From NCBI GenBank assembly GCA_900767835.1, contig CAAGAO010000013.1:1-64000 (forward strand): DNA of 64,000 bases, written 5' to 3'. The position numbers were made by a program, and so were the translations under genes. Under the pieces are notes generated by a model. The model was not told where the DNA came from. It made no database searches and saw only the letters and a program-made list of their open reading frames with translations. Shown here one piece after another: positions 22,821 through 32,100 of the stretch (positions within the stretch are counted from its first letter, which is position 1; every line of letters starts with the position of its first letter). This DNA comes from Clostridia bacterium (GTDB taxonomy: Bacteria > Bacillota > Clostridia > Christensenellales > UBA1242).

Positions 22821-23723
22821 ATGATATATAAAAAAAGTGTTGTACTAACAAGTGTAAATAAAGGGAATGAAAAAGGCGTTTTGACTATTGAATATGATGG
22901 CGGAGAGATGGTGGGGAATGTGAAACTATATAACTTTGCGAAAGAACCAGAAGGTATTTTAAGTGTCGGAATTTTATCTGGAGGACAAGTTGTAAAGGCG
23001 GGACTAACTTATGAAAATGAAAATTTTTATACATTCAAGTTAAACACATCAAAGGAACTTAATTGCTTTTCGTGTGCACTTGTAAATTTTGTAAAAGGGG
23101 AGGCAAAAGCGTTGCTTCATGGCTCTTGTGGCGACACGCCAACCAACGAAGAAAGACTTGCAAATGCTCTAACGGTTTTTGATAATGAGCCAACAGTAAA
23201 TAATGTGGAAGATACCTTAAGTGCCAATGGTATTTATTTGGATAATCAAGAAGAAATTGACGAGATTATCGATAATCATATTCAAGATTGCGATAGTAAA
23301 TGTAGTGCATGTAAATATAGAGATGCATTCTTTAAACTTGAGGACTCTATAACAGATGAACCTATAGATGAGATGGAAGAAACATTTTTTGATGGCATAA
23401 AAGACCAAATTGAAACATTATTTGCTAAATTCCCAGAAGAAGAAATTTTAAAGCAAATCATACCTGATTCTAAATGGGTGAAAATTGATTACGAAACCAA
23501 AGGAGAATATTATGTCGTTGGTCTTATGTATGAAAATGATACAATAAAATATGTATGTTATGGTGTGCCAAGTACATATAGTGACGAACCACCAATCGAC
23601 CTAAAAGGCTTTGCACAATGGTTGCCAATAGATTCAGAAAAAGCAGGAGGCTTTGGTTACTGGATAACATATCAAGATGCCGAAACTGGCGAAAATGTAA
23701 AATTAAATTATGAAAATGTATAA
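22821..23723 (+). CDS. Uncharacterised protein, 300 residues
   Basis: The start at 22821 was chosen because TGGAGG lies just upstream; the frame is open further 5' but without start signal. The N-terminal half (to about 100) looks like a beta-sandwich (GVLTIEYDGGEMVGNVKLYNF). The middle is acidic and helical and contains a Cys cluster (CDSKCSAC near residue 158) that could bind metal. The C-terminal part is aromatic-rich (YYVVGLMYENDTIKYVCYGVP, FAQWLPID, GYWITYQD). I recall this layout as a conserved hypothetical in gut Clostridia but can name no function. A GTTGCCC-type repeat begins within three bases of the stop codon. Confidence 0.65.
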   Translation: MIYKKSVVLTSVNKGNEKGVLTIEYDGGEMVGNVKLYNFAKEPEGILSVGILSGGQVVKAGLTYENENFYTFKLNTSKELNCFSCALVNFVKGEAKALLHGSCGDTPTNEERLANALTVFDNEPTVNNVEDTLSANGIYLDNQEEIDEIIDNHIQDCDSKCSACKYRDAFFKLEDSITDEPIDEMEETFFDGIKDQIETLFAKFPEEEILKQIIPDSKWVKIDYETKGEYYVVGLMYENDTIKYVCYGVPSTYSDEPPIDLKGFAQWLPIDSEKAGGFGYWITYQDAETGENVKLNYENV

Positions 23724-23725
23724 AT

Positions 23726-23857
23726 AGAAAAAATTGTTGCCCTTTTGGAACTCATTTTGCTAACGCAAAATTTCGTTTTGACGGGCACAATTTTTTCTTA
23801 CCGACCAAACGCACTCACTCGTTGCATTCGTTCGTGGTCGGTACTCCCTTGCGGAGT
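23726..23857. repeat. GTTGCCC-type multi-hairpin repeat, copy 2
   Basis: The outer stem AAAAAATTGTTGCCC (23728-23742) pairs with GGGCACAATTTTTT (23783-23796) with one bulged base and encloses a 7-bp hairpin (ATTTTGC/GCAAAAT). Two further hairpins follow: 23800-23807 with 23835-23842 (ACCGACCA) and 23843-23857 (ACTCC/GGAGT). The first 18 bases equal copy 1 on the opposite strand at 18547-18564. Confidence 0.65.
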
Positions 23858-23893
23858 AAAGCGTTGGAGTAATAAGATAATTTTAAATATATA

Positions 23894-23928
23894 TTTGTTG
23901 CCCTTTTGGAACCCATTTTGCTAATGCA
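23894..23928 (+). repeat. GTTGCCC-type repeat, copy 3 (partial)
   Basis: About 35 bases match the left part of copy 2 (GTTGCCCTTTTGGAAC and CATTTTGCTAA) with two or three substitutions; the closing arm is missing. Confidence 0.6.
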
Positions 23929-24026
23929 GAAAAACTCCAAAGTTACTACTACTTTATTTGTTTGTGTGAACAGTTGTTCTTCGAAGATTTATAAAGCAGG
24001 GAGGGAACACCGTTTTACCAAATACT

Positions 24027-24054
24027 CAATTTTGTCAAATGTGTGACAAAATTG
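24027..24054. repeat. Perfect hairpin in degenerate repeat
   Basis: CAATTTTGTCA pairs perfectly with TGACAAAATTG around a 6-nt loop. It is flanked by two GGGAGGGAA words, near 24000 and near 24100. It resembles eroded palindromic elements found between genes in gut Clostridia. Confidence 0.4.
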
Positions 24055-24165
24055 TGTCCTTGCTAATCCACCTTCTCTGACAGGGAGGGAAAGTATGTGG
24101 TAACTCAAATGTAAGTACACCAGCATTACTTTGTGTAAGGTTACATAAATTCATCAGTCATCATT

Positions 24166-24208
24166 AAAAATAGCGGTCAAATTTTGTATAAATTTGACCG
24201 CTATTTTT
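24166..24208. terminator. Perfect 19-bp terminator-like hairpin
   Basis: AAAAATAGCGGTCAAATTT (24166-24184) pairs perfectly with 24190-24208 around a 5-nt loop and ends in T5. It probably insulates the promoter just downstream from transcription coming from the left, in either direction. Confidence 0.8.
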
Positions 24209-24256
24209 GTACAAAATTGCCATTCCAAAAATTTTTTAACAATTTGTAAAAATTGT

Positions 24257-24283
24257 TTGACAACGCGGGGGGGGGTATATAAT
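24257..24283 (+). promoter_or_regulatory. Promoter with G9 tract in spacer (possible phase variation)
   Basis: TTGACA (24257-24262) and TATAAT (24278-24283) are both perfect but only 15 bases apart. The spacer contains nine consecutive G (24267-24275). Two more G would give the optimal 17. The tract is exceptional in this AT-rich sequence. Confidence 0.6.
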
Positions 24284-24530
24284 TGTCTTAAAGAGTAAAA
24301 ATGTATATTTTTATGTCTTTTATTTAGTATTGTTTTTATAGTTAGATAATGTAGTTTTTGTATAACTTACAATAAACAAAAAATGCGTTAATAAACACTT
24401 TGCACATTATCGTTAAAAACAAAATACTTTTTGAAAAAATACTAAAATTTTGTTAATTATAAAAAATATGCAAATACTAAAAACAAAAGCATAAAATCAA
24501 TGTTTACTTTAAATTAAAAAAGGAGAAAAT

Positions 24531-25637
24531 ATGAAAAAAAGAAAATTTAGAATATTGATAAATGTGGCAGTTGTATGTTTATGCTTGTGTGCAATAGCAA
24601 TAGGTGTATATTCAGCAAAAACTGCTTCGCTAAATGTAAATGGTACGGTAGGGTTTACCGCTCATAATTGCAATGCAGATATTGTAATCAAAACCAATGG
24701 AGATTCAATTAATGCGTCAAACGAAAGGGCTTTAGACGGCACAACAGTAAGAACAACGGCTGAAGTTTTGCAATCGGCTGTTAAAACTGGTTCCGATATT
24801 GGAACATATGCCAACAAGGTAGAAATTAGAGGTGCAGATTTAACACTTGCATTAAAACCATTCTATTTTGGAGATTTAACAGATGATGGTAGTGTAAATA
24901 ACATAACTTTATCTTTCGAAATAACCAATCAATCTGATTTTAGTATTTCGGCTAATGTTTCAGCAGTAAGTTGTGATGGTGTCGCTTTTTATAATTCAGA
25001 TGGAACGACTGCTTTTGTAAGTGAAAATGCGGAAGAACTTGAAATTGCATCAAAAAATACTAGCGGAACATTAACCATAATATGTAAGTATACCGGAACG
25101 GAAGATATAACAACATTAAACAATTTGAGTTTGTCTATTAATCTTTTTAAAACAGTAACAAATACAATAGAATTTAAGGTTGGGGGTGCTAGTTTTACAT
25201 CAATTAAAGAAAATACAACATGGAATGATTGGATTTTATTACAAGGTAGTTCTTCTGGTTTTTCAATCAACAGTAATGATGAGGTGTGTTATAATGGTAC
25301 ACCGGTAGTAACATCTACTAATAAAATAGTTACTAAAACTGAAAAAATAACAGCAAATTATACTTACAATTTAAAAGTGGAAGAATCAACAATAACATTT
25401 ACATTTGATGGAACTACTTATTCTGCAAAAAAAGGCTCAACTTGGGCGGAGTGGCTTGAAACCGCTGAGGCTAAGGCTTTAGGGTTGTCTCTAGATTCTA
25501 GTGATTATGTTGTAATAAAAAATAGATATGTTAGCCAAAATAGTCCAATATGGTGTACGATTGATGAATTAATAAAAGGTTCAGATATTATTAATATAAA
25601 TGGTAGTTATTTTAGGGCAAATCTAACACCTAACTAG
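24531..25637 (+). CDS. Secreted protein with TasA/camelysin-like N-terminus and twin C-terminal repeats
   Basis: 368 residues with GGAG before the ATG. The N-terminus is a basic stretch plus hydrophobic segment (residues 8-26) followed by GVYSAKTASLNVNGTVGF, like SipW-dependent signal peptides of camelysin and TasA-type proteins. The middle (about 35-210) is Thr/Ser/Asn-rich beta structure. Two C-terminal repeats of about 65 residues begin IEFKVGGASF and ITFTFDGTTY and each contains TW-x2-W, in the same order. It is probably a surface or matrix protein. It lies downstream of a long leader and the G9 promoter, so expression may be switchable. No terminator-proximal partner gene follows. Confidence 0.65.
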   Translation: MKKRKFRILINVAVVCLCLCAIAIGVYSAKTASLNVNGTVGFTAHNCNADIVIKTNGDSINASNERALDGTTVRTTAEVLQSAVKTGSDIGTYANKVEIRGADLTLALKPFYFGDLTDDGSVNNITLSFEITNQSDFSISANVSAVSCDGVAFYNSDGTTAFVSENAEELEIASKNTSGTLTIICKYTGTEDITTLNNLSLSINLFKTVTNTIEFKVGGASFTSIKENTTWNDWILLQGSSSGFSINSNDEVCYNGTPVVTSTNKIVTKTEKITANYTYNLKVEESTITFTFDGTTYSAKKGSTWAEWLETAEAKALGLSLDSSDYVVIKNRYVSQNSPIWCTIDELIKGSDIININGSYFRANLTPN

Positions 25638-25757
25638 TAGTTTTAGTTATATTTACAATTTGCAATTATAAATGTATAGAAAAATTAATGTCTTGTATTT
25701 TTATAAAACAAATATAATTATTTCATTTTGGTAAAGCAATATAAAAATATTTAAAAC

Positions 25758-25794
25758 AAATGAGTTGCATATTGTTTTTGTAACTCATTTTTTT
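25758..25794 (+). terminator. Rho-independent terminator
   Basis: AAATGAGTTGCA (25758-25769) pairs with TGTAACTCATTT (25779-25790) with one G-U, followed by T4. Confidence 0.75.
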
Positions 25795-25905
25795 GAACAT
25801 AAAACACTACCAGCAAATAATAATTGTTTTATTGCTTTGTGTGAAAAATTTTATTTTTTACAATTGATTTTATAATTTTTTCCAAAAGTTTTTTTTCTTT
25901 TTCTC

Positions 25906-25934
25906 TTGCAAAATTTGTCAAATGTTGTTACAAT
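25906..25934 (+). promoter_or_regulatory. Promoter of guanylate kinase-like gene
   Basis: TTGCAA (25906-25911), a 17-nt spacer and TACAAT (25929-25934). The same pair of hexamers at the same spacing occurs at 33795-33823. Predicted +1 is near 25941, leaving a 19-nt leader with AGGAG. Confidence 0.6.
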
Positions 25935-25959
25935 TGCTAAACAAATACAGGAGATATTT

Positions 25960-26520
25960 ATGTTAATTATTGTTTCTGGTTCGGCTGGTGTTGGTAAAAA
26001 TACGGTTATTACCGCTTTGCTTGAAAAATATGATAATATCAAACTTTTAAAAACTTGTACAACAAGACCACCTCGTAGCACTGATGAAGCAATGCATAGT
26101 CCATACATTTATTTAACAAGAGAAGAGTTTGAAAATAAAATCAAAAATGGCGAACTATACGAACATGAGGAAATACATAAAAACTTATATGGAATGTTAA
26201 ACTCGTCATTAGATGCTATCGCAACTGATAAATGTCATTACATAAAAGATATTGGTGTACTTGGACAAAAGAATATAAAAAAAGCATTAAAAGGCAAGGC
26301 TGTTGTGCTTTCAATATTTTTAACTGCACCAAAAGAAGAACTTATAAAAAGATTAAAAGCCCGCGGTGACCATGATATTGATTTGCGTATTTCTCGTATG
26401 GAATTTGAATTGTCCTATACAAAAAATTATGACGCAGTTATTGAAAACATAAATTTAGATAAAACAATTAAAGAGATTGAAAAATTAATTAAAAAATATG
26501 AAAATAAAAAAATAAATTAA
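25960..26520 (+). CDS. Guanylate kinase-like nucleoside monophosphate kinase
   Basis: 186 residues from the ATG at 25960, set by AGGAG upstream. The P-loop is GSAGVGKNT at 7-15, where the residue before Thr is Asn instead of the Ser or Gly usual in Gmk. The GMP-binding region TCTTRPPRSTDE near 33 and the following YIYLTREEFENKIKNGELYEHEEI match guanylate kinase. The lid Arg residues (KARGDHD, RISRMEFEL) are present. It could be the cellular Gmk or a diverged paralog; the Asn makes me cautious about the symbol. It is monocistronic. Confidence 0.8.
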   Translation: MLIIVSGSAGVGKNTVITALLEKYDNIKLLKTCTTRPPRSTDEAMHSPYIYLTREEFENKIKNGELYEHEEIHKNLYGMLNSSLDAIATDKCHYIKDIGVLGQKNIKKALKGKAVVLSIFLTAPKEELIKRLKARGDHDIDLRISRMEFELSYTKNYDAVIENINLDKTIKEIEKLIKKYENKKIN

Positions 26521-26635
26521 TGAAAAAATTTAAGATTGCATTTTTTGTTCATTTGTATATATGTGCATAAAATGGTTGAATACAATGTCGTTAAAAGTAA
26601 CTTCAAAAACTATAAATTTTTTAACTAGTCAAATA

Positions 26636-26671
26636 AAAAAGAATCTAACATTTTTGTGTTGGATTCTTTTT
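26636..26671. terminator. Bidirectional terminator
   Basis: A 15-bp stem (AAAAAGAATCTAACA/TGTTGGATTCTTTTT, one G-U) with a 6-nt loop between the convergent kinase and glycosyltransferase genes. Confidence 0.85.
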
Positions 26672-26718
26672 GTATTGGTTTTAAATAACCTAAGTTAAGA
26701 AATATTATTTTTTAAATT

Positions 26719-27954
26719 TTAATGTTGGTTTTTATTTTTATACTCGTCTATAATTTGCTCGTATAAAGATATTAATTCTTTTGCATAATTGTCGTCATAT
26801 TCTCTAAAAATTTCTTGCTTTGCGTTTATACCTAAGTTTTTACAAAGCTCTTTATTGTCCACAAGGCTTCCGACCTTATTAATAAAATCTTGGGTTAAAA
26901 TTTTATCATATTTTTTTGAAACAAGTAAAGATTTGTTTTCTGTATTTAGCACAACTCCATTTCGCATATCGGTTATACTATCTGCAACGGCAGTGTTTTT
27001 GATTGAAATTGTTGGTTTTTTAAAGTATGCAGATTCGTATTGAATAAGACCGCATGAGTCGCCTTTGGATAAAAATGAAATAGCATTACACATAGCATAA
27101 ATAGCACCTAATTGTTTTTTATTGGTTATTGCACCAAGCAAAAAGCAACAATCGTTAAGTTGTAGTTTTGTTATGTGGTTTTCGAGTTCGGCTTTTAGCG
27201 AACCGTCACCAACGATTAAATATTTTGTTTGTGGGTGGGTTTTATGTAGACTTGCAAAGACTGTAATATTTTGCAAAAGATTTTTCATAGGTACAAGTCG
27301 GCACGCACTAAGCAAAACAAAATCGGTGTCCAAAATATTATATTTTTGCTTAATTATGGTTTGGTAATTGATATCAATTGGTTCAAAATCTTTCATATTT
27401 ACGGCATTATTTACAACTATACTATTCTTTAAACCGTATTGATTTAATAAATTTTGGGCAAATTTTGTGACGCAAAAGGTTTTGTTTGCTTTGTTATATC
27501 TTTTTAAGACAATGCGTATTGCCAAGTTTGTAAGCCAGTTGAATTTCAACACTGCTTTAAAATCGGTATAAAATATGCTATGAGCAGTAATTACAACAGG
27601 AATATTGTACTTTTTGCGTAAGGATAAAGCAAATTTATATAATTTCAAAGGGAAATGACAATGAATAATGTCAAAATTTTGACTTTTAATATAATTAGTG
27701 AAGTTTTTATCGTGTAAATTTGCTGACATATTTGTTGTTAATTTATTGTATTTCCCATTACATCTAATAACTGTGTAACTAGGGTCATCATTAATTTTAT
27801 CTCGCAAAGATTTTGGAGGCATAACTGAGCCTATTGTTACATCTGCAAATTTAGATAATGCTATTGATGAGTTTTTTACAACTGATGATACTCCCCCATA
27901 AATTGGTTCAAAATCGTCAGTTAGCATTAATACTTTTAATCTTTTGTTTTCCAT
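26719..27954 (-). CDS. GT4-family glycosyltransferase
   Basis: 411 residues with two Rossmann-type halves (GT-B fold). The N-terminal glycine-rich loop is DDFEPIYGGVSSVVKN near residue 13. The C-terminal donor site shows the sequence SKGDSCGLIQYESAYFKKP, with the E-x7-E-type region of retaining GT4 enzymes modified, and the strand YLIVGDGSLKAELE. It probably transfers a sugar from a nucleotide donor to a lipid or polysaccharide acceptor at the cytoplasmic membrane; donor and acceptor are unknown. It has no Shine-Dalgarno sequence and a leaderless promoter layout, and stands alone, not in a polysaccharide cluster. Confidence 0.85.
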   Translation of the reverse strand: MENKRLKVLMLTDDFEPIYGGVSSVVKNSSIALSKFADVTIGSVMPPKSLRDKINDDPSYTVIRCNGKYNKLTTNMSANLHDKNFTNYIKSQNFDIIHCHFPLKLYKFALSLRKKYNIPVVITAHSIFYTDFKAVLKFNWLTNLAIRIVLKRYNKANKTFCVTKFAQNLLNQYGLKNSIVVNNAVNMKDFEPIDINYQTIIKQKYNILDTDFVLLSACRLVPMKNLLQNITVFASLHKTHPQTKYLIVGDGSLKAELENHITKLQLNDCCFLLGAITNKKQLGAIYAMCNAISFLSKGDSCGLIQYESAYFKKPTISIKNTAVADSITDMRNGVVLNTENKSLLVSKKYDKILTQDFINKVGSLVDNKELCKNLGINAKQEIFREYDDNYAKELISLYEQIIDEYKNKNQH

Positions 27955-27960
27955 ATCTTT

Positions 27961-27989
27961 AATATACTACAAGACAATTTAAATTGCAA
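27961..27989 (-). promoter_or_regulatory. Promoter of GT4 gene, leaderless layout
   Basis: On the minus strand TTGCAA (27989-27984), a 17-nt spacer and TATATT (27966-27961) are followed by six bases and the ATG at 27954. Confidence 0.65.
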
Positions 27990-28081
27990 GCAAAGAATCT
28001 AATTGTATCTATATAAATAATTAATTTTAATGTAAATATTATTTTTTTGTTGACAACTTATTTAAAAATAATGGTGTGTAT

Positions 28082-28110
28082 TTGACATTTAATTATTTTT
28101 TTTATAATAT
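28082..28110 (+). promoter_or_regulatory. Promoter of lipoprotein gene, leaderless layout
   Basis: TTGACA (28082-28087), a 17-nt spacer and TAATAT (28105-28110) are followed by six bases and the GTG start at 28117. An overlapping TATAAT lies at 28103-28108. Confidence 0.65.
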
Positions 28111-28116
28111 TAAGTT

Positions 28117-29010
28117 GTGAGAAAAATTTTTAGGTGCTTTAATATAATTTTTTTATTGGTTATCTTGTGTGGGACCATAATAGTTTTTAATGGTTGCAAA
28201 AAGCCAACTTTACCATCAGGTGGAGAAGAGATAACAACAGAACAAAAAAAATTTAATACTCTTATGGAAAAAATAGATGAGTTGGAAAAATTATCCTTTC
28301 ATTACAATAGTGAAAAATATATTGATAGAGTTTTTATATACATTAGAAGTGAAAAATATAATACACAAGAATGGAATTCTCTTGGTGGAGAATGTGATTA
28401 TAATTTTGTAAATTATGCTTTTCAAAATCAAACAAAAGATGTTGAATCTTTAAGAGAACTAAACTCTTTTACAATACCAAAAACCAAAGAGAGTGTTGAT
28501 TTTGTGCATATGTTTGCTACTATAAATATCATCTATTCAAATTCAACTACAGCCAGTCACGATTTGTCAGGTTGGGGCGGAGATTTATATCAACTTGCTT
28601 CAAGTGTTAAAGATTGTGGCAAAACAGGATATAAACTGTATGCATATGTAAAGTCAATTTTTAATAGCACACAAGGGGCTTTTAATGCTGAAGATGTTTG
28701 TGCTGATATTGATGCGGTAAATTTTACTAATCTATTAAAAGCGGAAAATAAATCAATAAAAGACACTTTTTCGTCATATTATAAAAACCTATCAAGAGTT
28801 AGAGCAAAGAAAGATTTTATACAAAATGTATTTGGTAATAATTATTCAAATATTGAAAAATTGCAAGAGGATATTTATTCTAAAGTAACAAAGAATAATT
28901 TGTTGACCTTTTGGGGAATGAAAAATAATTTTAATATAAAAGATTCTTATAATGCAGAAATATTGAAAACTTGTTGCAATGTATTTGCTGATTATTTGTT
29001 TGAAAATTAA
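28117..29010 (+). CDS. Lipoprotein of unknown function
   Basis: 297 residues from a GTG start. The signal peptide is short and hydrophobic and ends in a lipobox-like VFNGC with Cys27 as the lipidated residue, so the protein is probably tethered outside the membrane; this also supports the GTG as the true N-terminus. The mature part has about 270 residues, mostly helical, and no recognised domain. It has no Shine-Dalgarno sequence and the start codon sits at the predicted transcription start. No terminator is clear before the next gene 187 bases downstream, but that gene has its own extended -10 box. Confidence 0.7.
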   Translation: MRKIFRCFNIIFLLVILCGTIIVFNGCKKPTLPSGGEEITTEQKKFNTLMEKIDELEKLSFHYNSEKYIDRVFIYIRSEKYNTQEWNSLGGECDYNFVNYAFQNQTKDVESLRELNSFTIPKTKESVDFVHMFATINIIYSNSTTASHDLSGWGGDLYQLASSVKDCGKTGYKLYAYVKSIFNSTQGAFNAEDVCADIDAVNFTNLLKAENKSIKDTFSSYYKNLSRVRAKKDFIQNVFGNNYSNIEKLQEDIYSKVTKNNLLTFWGMKNNFNIKDSYNAEILKTCCNVFADYLFEN

Positions 29011-29168
29011 GGAAATATATTTTGTTTTTTTGATAAAAAACCGTTAATTTTTAAATATTTACTATAAAGTTAAAAAATGTTAAAAATATTTTATAAAAAT
29101 GTATTTAGTTGAAATAATAAAAAAATATTAAAAAATATTAAAAAATTATAGTAAATATTTTTTTAATG

Positions 29169-29177
29169 TGGTAAACT
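29169..29177 (+). promoter_or_regulatory. Extended -10 promoter
   Basis: TGG directly followed by TAAACT (29172-29177). There is no good -35. The ATG at 29186 would lie eight bases away (leaderless), the one at 29198 has GAGG before it. Confidence 0.45.
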
Positions 29178-29197
29178 TTAATTATATGAGGAAAAGT

Positions 29198-32100
29198 ATG
29201 TTTAAAAAATTTTTAATTACTATAACTTTATCGCTTGCAATAATTGCAAGTTGTTTGGTGTGCCCTAAAAATATAAGTGCATATGCACAACAAGGCAATA
29301 TTACATATGTCGCTTTTGGCGATAGTATTGCTGAAGGTTACGCAATTAATATGAAAACCAAAACCGACAGCGAGGAACTTATTGGGGGCTATCGAAAAAC
29401 CTATGTTTCGGTCGATAATTGTTATGTAGATTTAATAAATAAAGAACTTTCTAAAACCTACAACACATCAACTTATAACTACGCCTATTCTGGCGATACT
29501 TGCCAAGATTTGATTAATTACATAGGCGAGTTTTACGATTATGATAATAATGCGGTAAAAAATGGAGAAAAGGTAAGCGAGTCATATCCTGCTTTGACCA
29601 ATGCTCAAATATACAATAGTGTTAAAAATGCAAACATAATTACAATATGCATTGGTGCAAACAATGTTTTAGGTGGTGCATTTAAACTTATGAGTGGCTT
29701 TTTAGGCCTTACAACTCCAGCAGTTACAAGAGCAGAAATGGAGGCACAACTTAAAATTCAAATTTTAGGAAGTGAAGAACAAAACATTAAAGGTTTAAAA
29801 GCCGAGTTTGCTGAACTTTTAAACATACTTGATAGATTAAACCCTAACGCATACATATATTTTACAAATGTGTATAATCCATACAAAGTACTAATAGGGG
29901 ATAGTTCTTTATTAGATATGTTAAAAATCTTTAAACCAAACTTTACACAAGCAAACTTAAATATAATTTCGAAAGTTGCTGATATTGCAATTGGTGGCGG
30001 TGTCGACTCAGCTGGCGAAAAATTTACAGGTATTAATAATGTTATAAAAGAAGCAATAGATACTTATAATAACAATCACGCTGACGAAAAATTTAAATAT
30101 GTACAAACAAAAGAGGCTTTTGATTTAAAATATTCGGCATCTAACAAATTAGAATATAACAAATATGTAAATACAAGACTAGAAGAATTAACTTTTAACA
30201 AGGTTAGTGAAGACACAAATATTGATTTAAATGACCTTAATAAATCCGCTGAATATATTGGTTTTAATTACTTTGATCCACATCCAACATATGAAGGGCA
30301 TAAACTAATTTTGCAAGCACATAAAAGTGTAGGCTTAAAAGCGTATGCCCCAGAGATTGTAGATTATGGTTTACAAACCAAAATCAATAATGCTGACATT
30401 TTGGAAAATTATACTTTAAACAAAAATGATAGTTTATCTATCAATTCAGTTTGCAACAATACAGATTATGAATATACATATTCATATGTTATTAAAAATG
30501 CTCAAAATGAAGAAGTGAAAATATATTCAAATAATGCATTTATTATAAATTATACAGACTTGCCTTTCGCAAATAGTTATAAAATTTATGCAACTATTAC
30601 GGCTCAAAAAGATGGCGAAACATTTGTTGTTTGTCAAGATAAATTGATAACAGAATTTTTAGTTGCGGAGCCTCAAAAATATACAGTTAATTTTGTTACA
30701 AACTATGAAGCGGTTTTGAATAATCAAATAATATATGAAGATGAAGAAATTAACGAGCCTATTCTTGTAAGAGAAAATTACAATTTGATTGGCTGGTACA
30801 CAGATGCGGAATTTAATATAAAATGGGATTTCAACAACAAAGTAACAGGCGATATGACCTTATATGCAAAATGGGGGAAATTAACATATTCAGTAAGATT
30901 TGAATACAATGGCGGTTTTGTCGAAGGGCAGACCTTTGGCGAAATTGAAGTGCTTAAAGGTAATAAAATTTCAAAACCGACACAAAACCAAACTCCAACA
31001 AAAAACAAATATGAGTTTTTAGGTTGGTTTGATAGTCTAGAATCAACTGATGCATTTGATTTCAATACGGTAATTACTGGAGATATGATTCTTTACGCAA
31101 AATGGGAAAAGGTTTATTTTGACATTATTTTCAATTACAATGGTGGTAAAGTTGGTAGTGATGAATATTTGCTTAGTGAAGGCAAAAAGGGTGATTTCAT
31201 TTCTGAGCCAACTGGTACTAGTGTTCCAGTTTTAGAAGATTATGAATTAACTGGTTGGTATAAAGAAAGTACTTGCGAAAATAAATGGGATTTTTCAATC
31301 GATAAAATTACGAGAGAAACAACATTATATGCAGGTTGGAGAAGAAATGTTTTTTATGTTACTTTAAACTATAATGGTGCTGTGTTTAATGGTAATAGTC
31401 AAAGAGTTGTTAAAGTTAAAGAAAATACTAAAATGGAAGAACCTTTGGACGAGAAAGCGGATAATTATAAAAACTTCAATAAGTCTGGTTATATATTTGT
31501 TTATTGGTATTTAGATGACGAAAATGTTGCATTTACATTCCCAGCAGATATCACAGCAGATATTGAACTTAAAGCATGCTGGAAAGAAGCAATAACCATT
31601 GGGCTTAGAAATGATAACGATAATGTATCATACTTGCTTTTAAAAGGCACAACTGTTGCCGAGTTTAAAAATATATATAAACCTAAAAAAACCGGCACAA
31701 CATTCTTGGGTTGGTATAAAGACTCTGGGCTTAAATATGAACTTGTTGATAATGTTGTCCTTGAAAACAATCAAATAATTTTTGCTAAATGGGTGTCTTT
31801 AATTTGTCAAAATAGAGATAAATTGGTTCAATCATTCTCGCCTATTACAAAATTAGTAAAATGGTATGTTGATGCTAAAGATGGAAGCAAACTTGTTTGG
31901 AAAGTCAATGGCGAAACAGCACTAGAAACAGAAGTCGTTGGGGATAATGGCTATACATATTCATATGCTCCAAAAGCCGTAGGAGATTATAAAATAGATT
32001 GTGAAGTTGACGGTGTTTTGATTAGTGGCGATACGGTGAGCATTTCATATAGCATACCAAAAGAAATTACTGTTACACTTTTGAAAGTTTCAGACAAAAA

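Larger units (their letters stand above)
23724..24530. other. 807-base intergenic region with repeats and regulatory signals
   Basis: No credible gene is seen. From left to right it holds a GTTGCCC-type multi-hairpin repeat (23726-23857), a third, partial copy (23894-23928), remnants resembling a degenerate palindromic element with a perfect 11-bp hairpin (24027-24054), a perfect 19-bp terminator (24166-24208), and a promoter with a G9 spacer tract (24257-24283) followed by a leader of about 240 bases. Confidence 0.7.
25638..25959. other. Intergenic region with terminator and gmk promoter
   Basis: No gene is seen. It holds the terminator at 25758-25794 and the promoter at 25906-25934; the rest is AT-rich sequence without recognisable structure. 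Confidence 0.6.

Noticed and set aside
23724..24160. CRISPR-like repeats from the recurring GTTGCCC words
   Set aside because: Only three copies exist in two loci and two orientations, without regular spacers.
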